Source of the DNA: a virus
Length of the DNA stretch: 64,000 nucleotides
IMG/VR virus record: IMGVR_UViG_3300009514_000001
Location: 124,001 to 188,000 of that record
Reading direction: 5' to 3' (one strand)
The notes under the pieces were generated by a model, which was given only the letters and a program-made list of their open reading frames with translations, did no database searches and was not told where the DNA came from. Made by a program: the position numbers and the translations under genes. Below are positions 30,301 through 38,200 of this stretch, piece after piece; the first letter of the stretch is position 1, and the number at the start of each line of letters is the position of its first letter.

Positions 30301-32183
30301 GCCTGGAGGAAATAGAGGGTATCCCCGGACATCGCCTGGCGGTTCGTCGAACCAATCTCGACCCGGGAACCCAACGGGGTCGGTCCAGAGAAGGAATTGG
30401 CCCTGGCGACGTAGGCCTCTCCCTCGGGGACCTCGAACAGGAAGTCTGGGAACTCGTCCTCGCGGTCGACGATGTTGAGGACCCGAATAGCGGCCGTTCG
30501 AGAGAACACGATGGTGTCCCCGAGGGCCTCTACCTGACGCAGAGTCCCAGGAGAAGGGTCGCCCGGGTCGTCTCCTCCGGGCCTCAGGCCGGCAGCGGGG
30601 TTCGACACAGGGAGAGCACCCGTGCCATCAGGGGCGTCCACAACGCCCGACACGCCCAGGCCGGGTAGGGGGAGGGCATCGCTCAGATACAGGAACGTGG
30701 ACGCGTCTACGGGCACCACAGAGCCCGTGTCGTCGACGAGAGCGACGGGAGTCCTGGTGGGTTGGGAGACCTGGTTGAGGGCCACGCCATCGTAGACCAC
30801 CTCGGCGCCGAGGTAGCGGACGTCGAAGCCGGCGTCGTCGGGGTCGGCCTTGGCGATGTCGGTCGAACTGAACCGCAGAAGGCCTGTCGCCCGACTGATG
30901 ACCACCGAACCCTCAGGGACGGACGGCAAGGCCAGGAGGTCGGCGTCCGTGGCGACCAGAATGTTGGTCAGCGGACGTCGTGATCCGAGACGGATGAAGG
31001 GCGCCTCCAGAGCCGAGGGCACGGGGGCGATGAAGAGGGCCTCCTCCTTGGCGTCGAGGAGCGGACCGAGGCGGCCGTCAGAGTCCTCCTCGAACACACG
31101 GACGACGTACCAGATGGTCAGACCACTGTTCAGAGAGACAAACGCTGGGTTCCACTGGACAAGGCCGCTGGTCACGCCGATGACGGCAGAGGCCGGTGGA
31201 CTGGTGCTACCGAAGTCGAAGGGATTGGCCGCCGACTCGTCGGTCACCACCAGGACACCCGTGAAGGAACCTCCGGGGTCTTCGGCCACCGGGGTGCTGT
31301 TGGCGGCGTCGGGCAGAGTGCCCAGACGAATCATGCTGTAGGCATCTGGGTCCGTACTACCGGGAAGGAACCCGCCGACAGGGATGCCCTCGGGTTTTGG
31401 ACTCAGGAGGTGAGTCTCAGAGGGCACCAAGGGACCCAGGTCGAGGGGGGCACGTCCTTTGAGAGGCTCCCACCTCTGGACTCGACCGTTCCAGGCAAAC
31501 CGAGTTCGGGCGGAGTCGTTGCGGGTCCACCAGAACTTGGCGGGGGAGATGACGTAGAGAATCTCCGTAATGCGGTCCCCTCGAAGTGAACTGAAGGCGG
31601 GAGACTCACCTGGAGCAGGGGTCAAGAGGGCCGAGGTGGTGGCGTTGTCCAACACCTCTAGGACCCCGGTGTCGGGGTCGGCCATCGTGAAGTCAGTGAC
31701 GTTGGTCAGGGTGACCTCAGTCTGGGTGCTGTCGTCCCCGCGGATGACCTTGATGCTCAGGACCCGGGCGAGACTTCGACCCCCATCGTCGGTGATGACG
31801 AGGCGAGTGGAGCCGTCCTTGCGGACAGGACTACCTCCGTCGAGGTCGGGGCTGTTGGTGTCGAGGACGGTGGCTGTACCTTCTGGAGTGTTGGCCGTCC
31901 CCGTCGTGACAGCCCAGGCGTCATCATCGATAAGAGCGAGATTCGAGCCGTTGGCTGACCAGACGAGGTACTCGACATTGTCCTGGTTGGGTCCGTCGAG
32001 AACGGCAGCGCGATACTGACAACCTGGAATCTCAATCAGACCGACATCGTCGAACTCGAAGGAAGTCGGAGGGACGCTCGCGTCACGGATGACACCGTTG
32101 GTGGGAGCCGACGTGTTGGTGTTGTTCGCCGGAGCAACCTTGAGAGGTCGGATGACAAACCCAGATGTCAGATTCGTAGCCAT
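21369..32183 (-). CDS. giant beta-rich virion protein (3604 aa), function unknown
   Basis: This single 10.8-kb gene fills a sixth of the window. The protein is almost entirely beta-rich, Gly/Ser/Thr/Asp/Pro-rich and low in Lys and Cys. Strand-turn units recur throughout (for example TITLTGDPTGSAGPPGGFSGGSLAVASHAAPVTFD and GVDTVAVKFTGLSGFVDAGGG), and helices are few until the last 150 residues. There is no signal peptide, membrane segment, protease triad or lysozyme motif that I can see. It is not the tape measure, which is at 42187-46143. Lying between spike/hub and wedge genes, it is probably a baseplate-associated or long tail-fibre protein. The ATG at 32183 follows TGAGGTAGT. No frameshift is evident. 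Confidence 0.75.
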   Translation of the reverse strand: MATNLTSGFVIRPLKVAPANNTNTSAPTNGVIRDASVPPTSFEFDDVGLIEIPGCQYRAAVLDGPNQDNVEYLVWSANGSNLALIDDDAWAVTTGTANTPEGTATVLDTNSPDLDGGSPVRKDGSTRLVITDDGGRSLARVLSIKVIRGDDSTQTEVTLTNVTDFTMADPDTGVLEVLDNATTSALLTPAPGESPAFSSLRGDRITEILYVISPAKFWWTRNDSARTRFAWNGRVQRWEPLKGRAPLDLGPLVPSETHLLSPKPEGIPVGGFLPGSTDPDAYSMIRLGTLPDAANSTPVAEDPGGSFTGVLVVTDESAANPFDFGSTSPPASAVIGVTSGLVQWNPAFVSLNSGLTIWYVVRVFEEDSDGRLGPLLDAKEEALFIAPVPSALEAPFIRLGSRRPLTNILVATDADLLALPSVPEGSVVISRATGLLRFSSTDIAKADPDDAGFDVRYLGAEVVYDGVALNQVSQPTRTPVALVDDTGSVVPVDASTFLYLSDALPLPGLGVSGVVDAPDGTGALPVSNPAAGLRPGGDDPGDPSPGTLRQVEALGDTIVFSRTAAIRVLNIVDREDEFPDFLFEVPEGEAYVARANSFSGPTPLGSRVEIGSTNRQAMSGDTLYFLQAALTPALYTDQARLFSRLQDTFTIEGMEKLYFSIDGTRYEWLAASLGSGTFTASAVAASMDAVVTGTGQVTTEGGHLVIEAGDPSSGTVEIGFGTATDGKNLDGAAALSFVPGWRVDTADPDTFWLPDTAISVGLFRSPSNLDRSRDTADFQARSRFEDELLVSSVLPLQFQFLDNPPLRDVAGYDDDVFFKLQDGIAQSFLRNFEDVTYQFVSSQPQFSWIDQHIEAGAILRPVGTINLMRQNVVPDSFLSAVGGQFLLDESGSGFSPQDLGTDFLLDNGGTTGGLTFIEEVGGIRVIGFRGSFSQGGTTFTDTEATFVTDGVDAGWRLKVLSGDAEGSYIVQSVTSEAVLEVSPEFPADSGPSPISWQLFRGFTEDVFDPGLVADVVYQDFNHLPDEPFLIRLLSSLGTIPVDAAVQESARLTGLVTDALDSGRVLTVRMGLQGTTEASTILLEKGALGLLANASLFVPGVGSPRFTDEAFSIRVGNILFTHGSDLTAVATFTVPIPPGEVEYLTTTGELGFADDVLTDFELSEVTYEEEFQTPSLLGDFEAELSPSSGELNLSQTLLDNFGDTTTGYLVEQMVTEQRSDVAVSPLAGTFAFLKPMREFQVVETSYLVANSSGGLALDGDGNPIAVKELLPLQVRSEVATRVSPSTYAFNPTGRTIDTRIDPVVYIGVERQNYGVLDTVFVDTEINQIQFLARDVLSTETVTISYAVFEAFGGESSYTASRRPIYRPPFFLQAGQDTFTLEEDRTADMVPGRLLRLGAQPLYIKSSSYVAATDETTVVVFPPPLQEVGTRAPGNDVVSVLSSVPVTSAVDGVAIPDVPGGFLLGGAFSYEPVRKNAVSITFRGDVTSLTDTNHILELGGLPFIVVGATLSEDGNTTRVDVATPFPRQFEEANDSVLFSARPIYFDGARELVGLGPVLTSEPFELVLFGETDDQGNELPGRTLEFQLDYTFDDSSGAITLLDPSQDGFRAGQKLFFRFTRQQVLGPTVTAGVLVVPRFRADFSFVTIPSNDNGFLGNSVRATYTFRSPDTFFFQITTLEEYLGEVSIDEQARVQAQNPSGGPVVSVAPPTRNQDFGSTGLDAQQRDLLDRDRAGRVFVDFYNQAVTSFDQTRETITGSLVGGRDGKFRHFVGRNIDPPPPGYEDPITGLLNNRNVWSTVFLGETADQAFPLRFLEDDPLVDPATAVLASGELTGSLITPNVLSLLIQEQTALVRNDLDDILLTGRGDVTGSLSGLPPVSSFTAQGVFRGMSRAHRFSRVFPEQTTAFMTTVPGIGADETTGDPGVYSFAKVVEAPDGHSIVASTFNTPIADVSNPVLGTVANIRNAVIFKRLPRARVVAYSATGFPDFEPSSAGLPSIVASMVPLNEFPTDPDTGYPDTTRLRSQSAATDAVFDLSTGSLELSLPAFESLVVPPGGSMFDQDLQQLALGKPDGTVIALRFSRLLITVGSKTTFGGVFVDEVFQGALITFRGDDGAGGVLSQPNDLIQVLADGSGTPVTIEPGDTLFVVPTTATPLQPSDPPTQADIDRLVASQGTFRIGVDLELNRQTGEIIDITQPSFEDPSNIALKELLGQNPPEPLSNLEATVSFTNGRTVPVRFPALQGEAFNDSGDDSITFPVSQATEHDRLREAALELNVLREDTITPLATSPEEHLVEDGSVLGAASGTLPPATLLTATNVLPVTTSGYTPNSAVGDVRQYDLLLIQVDPSETSLPGESQGILSVGDVSFSVGDGSFLEPPRFLTQTRRGDRVRYVFSNAMAHLTSTGTTGMDVEESGGSTVLTISSVVSPVLNDGVGSGFLGGLNNIISNVLLPFPNENAVIIDIYDQTTGALLETITLTGDPTGSAGPPGGFSGGSLAVASHAAPVTFDRDIITIPVTGIVDFTLLGSVPPGPIGLFDFTVTIDTASPGLSGGTAFVGSDTAQVGADRLTLTERFDLSTALPRGSTTATGAINIEAGLDVLTVTGPLSEDLRANSSAAVNLSTPFTMLTRTAAATTVGTFIVASFSGSGDELGSVKVMGFEGFNNTPILSSSPVQVSAIPSSPEDAVGPLCSGEGVSQGEDPQFDNRVSEISVTTGSLANVKQGDLLVIKTAADGSAPTFPGALGTTKAGTYLIRDVVESDDPGTHPDRREVVLTAIAGTGVGWVQLRVPTVVRFDEIASELFVSSVFEFPNPSVITSPSGHAFPSSGRVYIIVDTDALESATFSIYSTGVVSAAYTGVDTVAVKFTGLSGFVDAGGGAISSSDFAAAAQAGRGVSGMTYFPVEPVGEAGLPERNTVGRDTSISPHGFRAIRLDTIVAAAPASFVLFDGSAGTIVKPPSASAGKLVVEAKVSVSSTSFVPDIETPVYQNIPGLLNIENISTGQWSSLHKPVAHPSSLVECLLPGEGLVTDGPDQGFWAMAGIFLEPSWPRSVLNLAASTAKIVDAGNSLLTFEVGMRNLDDFLPAPLGVTEPVAFEVRRIRRFSEPTSSLSEVLNQLRFTYETRRGTISSYTTNLAQLGEVEASAGTQLGLFDDSDVNINAGDLFRLLTSDGQVEEEVEVLGVQSGTVLVLGSPGIQAALTGSVVGREFEVFLKRPLVPHEQSAQELLELLADEVLVDMAANYTTGTGGFVTDTGTYATSANILRDTNITGVGLSNYQTLGVQPGDFVVIDPAGDMPVPGGPTTPERGFRPRGDVGVSSRPSTHTSGRPSSLDDNRGFYRVLTVNPDNLVVIGAHSFAGDINSSDVVFGTAGSEYVIYPTVSDSGLTGGVEGQNDLRPTAFAGTNGSPPGSFTGNDLSVAPFSYRVIRPTSLLTQQTIELALMTRERILSWVEALRFGVLGGTYFVFQRDEHMSDLGLGVFSNQESSSLSGQIGFAPFVNTDDCLSVLDRRFWTLDKELDVTGVPFVGGPPFYSSFSTGEGRPVLSDHLDLALGLRDNLRALLLTWLDFRADLTRGTLAAIRRFEAQRPQREQEQNDLLRILEGIGE

Positions 32184-32189
32184 ACTACC

Positions 32190-32753
32190 TCAAAACGGAG
32201 TGCCCGTGCTCGTCCCTGTCGAGGGAGTTCCCGACGTCGGACCTGATACGACACCCACCCCGGTACCCAACAGAAGAAGACTCGAAATGCCGTTGGCTAG
32301 GCCAATGGACACAGTGGGACCCGTCACCCCCAAGATACCAGCCGACAGAAGAGGAATGAGAGTCGCCGGGTTGGCTGTCACGATGGTCGAAACGTCAGTG
32401 CCGACCCCCACACCAACGGAAGGGCCTGTATACTGCGCCGTCGAGAAGGCCGCCGCAATGCCTATGGACACCGAAGTGGCCAACGTCGATGAGGTGACTC
32501 CGACCACACCAGCTCCCTGAAGCCCCAGGAGAACCAGGCCAGGGTTCGAGGGGACCGCAATAGTCCCAAGGACCACCCCCGCTCCGGCCGTTCCCGTCGT
32601 AACCCCCTGGAGCACCACATTGCCCGGGGTGACGGCCCAGGTGTACACAGCGTTCCCGATGGCCGAGGTCAGTGTCGGCGCAGTGGGTCCGGCAAGGGCT
32701 CCGGGAACAGCTCCCAGAATGCCCGAGCTGATGCTGGCGGGAGTTAGAGGCAT
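32190..32753 (-). CDS. Gly/Ala/Val-rich virion protein next to the spike gene (187 aa)
   Basis: The sequence is low in charge and rich in G, A, V, T, S and L (SGILGAVPGALAG, LGTIAVPSNPGLVLLGLQGAGVVGV, SIGIAAAFSTAQYTGPSVGVGVG). It has no single long membrane helix; the pattern is repetitive short hydrophobic runs broken by Pro and Gly. No family is recognised. It follows the spike gene, so it may pack in or around the tail tip. The ATG at 32753 has no SD and an in-frame TGA lies just upstream, so this is the only ATG available. The leader contains a perfect 26-bp tandem duplication that moved the start from 8 to 34 nt after the upstream stop. Confidence 0.65.
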   Translation of the reverse strand: MPLTPASISSGILGAVPGALAGPTAPTLTSAIGNAVYTWAVTPGNVVLQGVTTGTAGAGVVLGTIAVPSNPGLVLLGLQGAGVVGVTSSTLATSVSIGIAAAFSTAQYTGPSVGVGVGTDVSTIVTANPATLIPLLSAGILGVTGPTVSIGLANGISSLLLLGTGVGVVSGPTSGTPSTGTSTGTPF

Positions 32754-32803
32754 GGGTCAAGTTACACCGGCGGTCCGATGGGTCAAGTTACACCGGCGGT
32801 CCG
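32752..32803. repeat. perfect 26-bp tandem duplication
   Basis: Bases 32752-32777 and 32778-32803 are identical. Each copy contains the last codons and TAA stop of the spike gene and the spacer before the next start codon. Only the right-hand copy (32778-32803) is the true gene end; the left copy is untranslated. The lack of any mismatch suggests a recent replication-slippage event. Confidence 0.95.
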
Positions 32804-35202
32804 AGGTTGTGTCCTGGACTGCCCAGACCAAGGGTAGCGAGCGGAGCACCCGTGAGGGGGTCGAGGTCAGCGCCGCTGACGATGCCTCCGACCTTTCCGG
32901 GCCCTCCGAGGGTCACTCCAGACGCCCCACTCAGAACAGCCGGTCCCGAGCTTCGCAGAGTGATGCTGACCTGTCCGGAGGCGGTAATCGCCCCGGCCGT
33001 GGCGTCGAAGGTGATGTTCCCTACGGGCACCGAACCCGTCATGCCCGTAATGCTGTCGATGGCCAGGGAGTTGGTCCCCGCAGTGTGCGTGACGATGCCC
33101 AGGAGGGTCTCGTAGGTCAAGTTGCCGATGGTGGTCGTGGTTCGGTGGTTGCCCAGGATGAGGAAGTCCTCCTCCCGGTCGCCCTGGAAGATGGTCAGCT
33201 TGTCAGCCGTCGGCAGAGCGATTCCCGTGAAGGTCGTCTCTCGATGAGGGCCGTTCGTCGGGAGGAAGTCCTTGGGGCCGTGGTAGGCGATGGTCGCCTT
33301 GCCGTTGACCACGTGGTCGAAAGTCTTGGACGACAACCCAATGCGGTCCCCCGCCGACATCGAGATTCCGGAGAGCTGGCGGTTCTCGTAATTGTTGCCA
33401 CGGACTGAGATGTCCTGGGCGTTCGAGAGAATCCTCCGGGCCGCCTTGATGGTGACGTTGTTGCGGCCCTCGACCAAGACGCTGGGGAGGTCCGCTTCTC
33501 CGCCACCCGCCGGGGCTGTCCGAGCAGCGAGGCTACCCTCCGTCGTGTTGCCTCCACCATAGATTCGAACGGCGGCGTTGGAAGACCCCATGTTGAGGCC
33601 GTAGTTGGTCGCCACGTCGCCATTGGGGACATTGATTTGAAGGCCCTTGGCCAGGTCGAGCTGGAACAACCCCCCAACGGCCAGGTGAAGGCCACTGCGG
33701 ACGTTGACCTCGGCCGAGAACGCCTTCGTGAGAGGACCGCCGATGCTGGCGAAGAACCGCCCGTCCTTGGTGTAGCTGGTGAAAGACGGTGGGCCGCCCT
33801 GGACCGTCGGCGGGAACAGCCGGAAGAGAGTGGCTGCCTGGTCGTCGAGGTCACTGTTCGCGGCGGACTCCATGGAGGGGGCAGGCGCTCCTGAGGAGTC
33901 GAACACCACCGGTCGGAGAGGGACACCATAGGTCTCCCGAGCCTGTCGGTTGAACGCGTCGTTGCCAATGACGGTTCCCAGGACGGACTCAATGAAGGGC
34001 GCCTTGGTGCTACGCCCCAACTGGTCGACTCCGCCGGGGGATGAGCGGGGTAGTCTGTCCGCGTCGAAGCCGTCGGTCTGCTCTGAGACAGGGAGGCGAC
34101 CGTCGTGGGTGTGGGAGACCTCGACGCGGTGTTCCGTAAACGACCGAGCCTGGTCACCGAATCCAATGAGGGCGTTGAGGGGGGTTCCCCCGTTGTCCGA
34201 GACCACCGACGCGCGAAACATCGGCTTGCCGCCGTAGACCGCGTCGCTCTGGACTCGTTTGTCAAAGGAAGTCCCCTGGGACGTCACGAACAGACCCTGC
34301 TGAAGGAAGTCGTAGGGGTCGATGTTCGGTTCCAGGAACAGGCCGGAGACGGTTGTGTTGTTCAGGGTGCCGTCCGCCTGGAGGCGGTCGAACACCGGGT
34401 TCGAAGTGAGGAACCCCTGGGGATGGGAGGAGGCGAACTCCCTCAACTCCTCGTCGGTGAACGGCCGGTTCTCGGAGACGTTGATTTGGCGTGGACCCGC
34501 CCAGTCAACCCCGTCAGAGAACATCTGAGTCGGCAGGTAGGTCGCATCGCGTTGGACCTGTCCGCTATACATGCGGACGCCGCCGAGAGCCTCAAAGTGC
34601 TGAAGGGCGCGGATTACGAGAGCCTGGTCGGCGTCTCGAAGTCGAATCTCATTACAGCGGCGATTGAGGAGGGCCACCCCCTCGTCGAGGACGATGTCAG
34701 AGCCCTGAGAACTGGAGAGGACGATGTTGCCGGGATTGAGGTGGCGGAGCTTGTGACGCTTGCGCTTATACCTCCCCGAGACGAAGTGGCTGTCCTTCGG
34801 GTCGAAGGACCACTCGTCGGGGGCAAAGGGCTGAGACACCATCCAGTCATGTCCCATCCAAGTGCCTGGCAGAATCCACCCCAAGACAACAGGGGTGGTC
34901 GTCCGCCCGTCTGTCTCCTGGGCAAGGTGTCCGATAATGCAGTAGTCCCCCTCCTCAGGTAGGGCGAGGATGCCATGTCGAGCCCCCGCCGCCGGGTAGG
35001 TGATAGGCACGGGAACCCGTTGAAACTCCTGGTCCGAGCCGATGACCTGGCGCAAGGTGAGGTTGTGTTCCTCGTAGTTGACAGTCACCACCAGGGCGAC
35101 GCCAAGGGTCATCGCGGAAGCGCCATCTGACGTGCGTTGCTTCTTAGCCTGAATCCGTGGAGCTAGGTCACTAACGATGTCCCCGCGGGTCATGTCAACC
35201 AT
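32788..35202 (-). CDS. baseplate spike protein, gpV/gp5-like (804 aa)
   Basis: Residues about 30-115 fit the OB-fold of gpV/gp5/VgrG spikes: GVALVVTVNYEEHNLTLRQV, PVPITYPAAGARHGILALPEEGDYCIIGHLA, TPVVLGWILPG. The end (about 690-804) is strand-rich with short repeats (GNLTYETLLGIVTHTAGTNSLAIDSITGMTG), consistent with a trimeric beta-helical needle. The middle 500 residues are extra. A gp5-type lysozyme motif is not obvious. It lies 2 nt after the hub gene, matching the gp27-gp5 or gpD-gpV order of contractile tails. GGGAGG lies 6 nt before the ATG at 35202. The protein would plug the hub and pierce the host envelope. Confidence 0.75.
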   Translation of the reverse strand: MVDMTRGDIVSDLAPRIQAKKQRTSDGASAMTLGVALVVTVNYEEHNLTLRQVIGSDQEFQRVPVPITYPAAGARHGILALPEEGDYCIIGHLAQETDGRTTTPVVLGWILPGTWMGHDWMVSQPFAPDEWSFDPKDSHFVSGRYKRKRHKLRHLNPGNIVLSSSQGSDIVLDEGVALLNRRCNEIRLRDADQALVIRALQHFEALGGVRMYSGQVQRDATYLPTQMFSDGVDWAGPRQINVSENRPFTDEELREFASSHPQGFLTSNPVFDRLQADGTLNNTTVSGLFLEPNIDPYDFLQQGLFVTSQGTSFDKRVQSDAVYGGKPMFRASVVSDNGGTPLNALIGFGDQARSFTEHRVEVSHTHDGRLPVSEQTDGFDADRLPRSSPGGVDQLGRSTKAPFIESVLGTVIGNDAFNRQARETYGVPLRPVVFDSSGAPAPSMESAANSDLDDQAATLFRLFPPTVQGGPPSFTSYTKDGRFFASIGGPLTKAFSAEVNVRSGLHLAVGGLFQLDLAKGLQINVPNGDVATNYGLNMGSSNAAVRIYGGGNTTEGSLAARTAPAGGGEADLPSVLVEGRNNVTIKAARRILSNAQDISVRGNNYENRQLSGISMSAGDRIGLSSKTFDHVVNGKATIAYHGPKDFLPTNGPHRETTFTGIALPTADKLTIFQGDREEDFLILGNHRTTTTIGNLTYETLLGIVTHTAGTNSLAIDSITGMTGSVPVGNITFDATAGAITASGQVSITLRSSGPAVLSGASGVTLGGPGKVGGIVSGADLDPLTGAPLATLGLGSPGHNLGPPV

Positions 35203-35204
35203 CG

Positions 35205-38200
35205 TCAGCCTCCCGTGCCAATATCGATGTCACCGATGCTTTCCCCGGCCGCCCCCACCGCCTCGACAGACTCGCCAAGAGCCCTTGCCTGGTTGTCAAG
35301 CTGTTCCAGAGACTGGCGACCGAAGTCCGGCAGCTTGTCCCAGGTCTCCACACCTCTCTTGAATGCCTGAGAGAGCTGGTTGGCGCTGCGGTCGAGCTGC
35401 TTGCCTCTAAGGGCATTCTGGACGTGTCCGTGGCCGACGGCGTTCTGGAGCATGACGTCCTGGGCAAACTGAGTGACCCGGTCCGCCGTAGGTTCTACGA
35501 CCGACACGAATCTTTCCGTCGAGAATGCCTCGATGAGGACGTCTGCCTGAGCCGCCCGACAGTCGCAGGTCCTGAGATCGGCGAAGATGTCGAGATCGGC
35601 CACCGTGAAGGCCGTGTTGGCCACCGAGAGTTTGAGGACACCCTCGTTGTGTCGGGCCATCCAGTTGTTGAGAGCGACGCTGTTCTGGGTCTCCGGGTTG
35701 AGCAGAAGTTCCCGCAGCTCGTCGGGGGCTCCCGGATTAGCCAGAATGGAGTCGACCAGACGCCTCTCAGCGGCTGTCCTCACGGGGTCGAACGTATCCT
35801 CACTCCCCGTTCGGTTGCCGTCCTCGTCAACGAAGCTCAGAGAGTTGGGCTGTTGCCCTCGGAGGACGTCGACAAAGTCCTCGACTGCCTGGGGGTCCGC
35901 AAACTGAAGGGGGTCAGTGAAGGCAAGCTGCTCCATCGACTCCGAGCCCTGAATTTGAAGTCCTCGCCCATACCGGTAGTTCCCGATTACCTCGTACCCA
36001 CCTTCGTCGGAGACGGGGAACACGGGACTGTGTATGGGCTCTTCTTTGTTCTTTCCGGCCTTCCTCTTTCGAGCTAGCTTGAACTTAGCCTTCTTCCAGG
36101 CTGCCCGGAGGTTTGTCCGGAAGACCTTCTCCGCCGCCTTCTGAGCGCCCTTCGTCTGCCCCCCGACAACCTTGGACCAGAGGACCCTCAACTCTACGCT
36201 GGCGTCCTCGAAAAGGCGTTGCGTGAACACAGGTTGCAGAACAGCCACCAACCCTTCGAGAGAAAGCCCCATCAAGTCAGCAAGCACACCAAACTCGTCC
36301 AGAGAGGTAGATGTGGGTACAGAAAGGGACCCATAGGAGATCGTGACCGGGAAGGGAGGGGCCCTCTGAGGGTCCGCCTTAACCCATCGAGAGGTGGCCT
36401 CGGTCCAAGAGGGAGAAAACAACTCCTCAAGGGTCTCCGTACCGGCCTTGGCGACCACTCCAAACTTGGAGAAGAGAAAAGATCTATAGCTCTCGTCCAG
36501 CCCGTCGAAATGGTGTTTGTACTCATAAGTCGTGAGTTTGCGTCTAGTGAGGTCCTTAGACTCTTGGAAGCTAATGGTCTGGATTTGTTCGGTCGACATA
36601 ACCTCCTCCCCGAAGGGACGAAGAATACGGAGACCATTGGACACAGGACCTAGACCCAGCTCGGCGTCGGGGAGGGTACCGTCGGGGAAAAGTTTGCTGG
36701 GAAACACAAACTGAGAGACCTCCCGAGGGACCTCCAAGGGGTCTAGGCCTTGTTGCTTTGGGTTCGGGTGGGCAGAGCTGAAATAACGATAGAACCCAGG
36801 CTGAGTGCCGTTGGAGAAAATTGCCTTCTTGTCGCTGAGAACCTCAAGGAGGGCGGCACTGCTGTTGGGGTCTGGGAAATCAACATTGGCTGACAGAAAG
36901 CTATCCCCGATAGACCTCACAAGCGTGATGAGGACCTGGATGTCGTCGTCGCTCTGAAGAGACCTCTGGATGATGTTCTGCTCAGTTCGGGTGAAGTCCT
37001 GGGTCAGGTCAGATATCGTCTTCTGAAGCTCGGAGACCTCACGGGTGAGGTTGGCAATCTCAGCCTCCACCGCCTCCGGGACCGTCCCATCATTGTCGAG
37101 GACCTCTTGTCGTTGTTCCTCAAGCTCCCCTATACGGAACTGCTTATCCTTGATGAGTTGGCTCTTTTGTCCCACCAGCTCCTCGACCTCCTCCAACCTT
37201 CCGCCGGTTTGACTGGTGATGGCGGCGTAGCTCGCGGAGGCTGCGAAGAGGGACTCGAAGGTGAACGTACGACGCACACGCCCGTCGCTATCAGGAAGGC
37301 GAGTTGCAGTGTTCCCGTCGAACTCGGAGGAGTCTTCACTGACCCTGACTGAGGCCGACTGAGCGTTGTCGATGAAGAAGACGAAGTTGCCGCTGCCCGA
37401 GGGCTCCTCGCTGATGATACCATAGCTCTTGGCGAGGCTGATGATGTTCTTGACCACTTGGGGATTAGAAATGTCTTCGAGGTCGGTACCCGCCAGGAAG
37501 AACAAGGGGTTGGTGTTCTCTGGGTCCAGAGCCATGACGACGTTGGGCATCCCCGACAAGGTCGGATGGCCACCAGGACTGAGGACCTCCAGGGGAGTTT
37601 GAGGAAGTGCCGTATTGGCCAGGTCAACATTGTCGACCCCAAAACTGCCAATTTTTCCAGGGATTCCAGGAGGGTAGAACTTAGCCCTCTTACCAACCAG
37701 AGAGAGGCTGGACGTACATTGACCTCCCCAGACCATGCTGTGGTTCATGCTCTGGACGTAGTAGAAGACGTCCAGAGACTCGATATAGATAGGGTATCCA
37801 GGTCTCATCTCGGGGCGCTGGGGGATGGTCAGAGAGGCCGCATGGACCCCTACGTTCATCACAGCAAGACGGTTGACAGCGGCGAAGAACATTGACCTCT
37901 CGTCAGAGAAGTAAGAGGTCTCGAAAGACCCCGGCCGCCAACCAAACTGAGCAACCAACTTGTAGTCGATGAATTGACCACGAACACCCCACTCGTTCTC
38001 CACCCCCGTACCCTTGAGGTTCTTGAACTGGGAGCCAGTCATCGTGACGTAAGTGGCCTCGGGCTCCTTCTCCGTGTGATTCAGGGAGATGATGTCGATG
38101 TCCTTGATGACGTAAACGCGGTTAGAGCGTGTGTCGAGGTTGTACATCGGAGGCTTGAACACGAAGTCGCCGTCGACGTCTTGGTAGAACTCCCAGCCCG

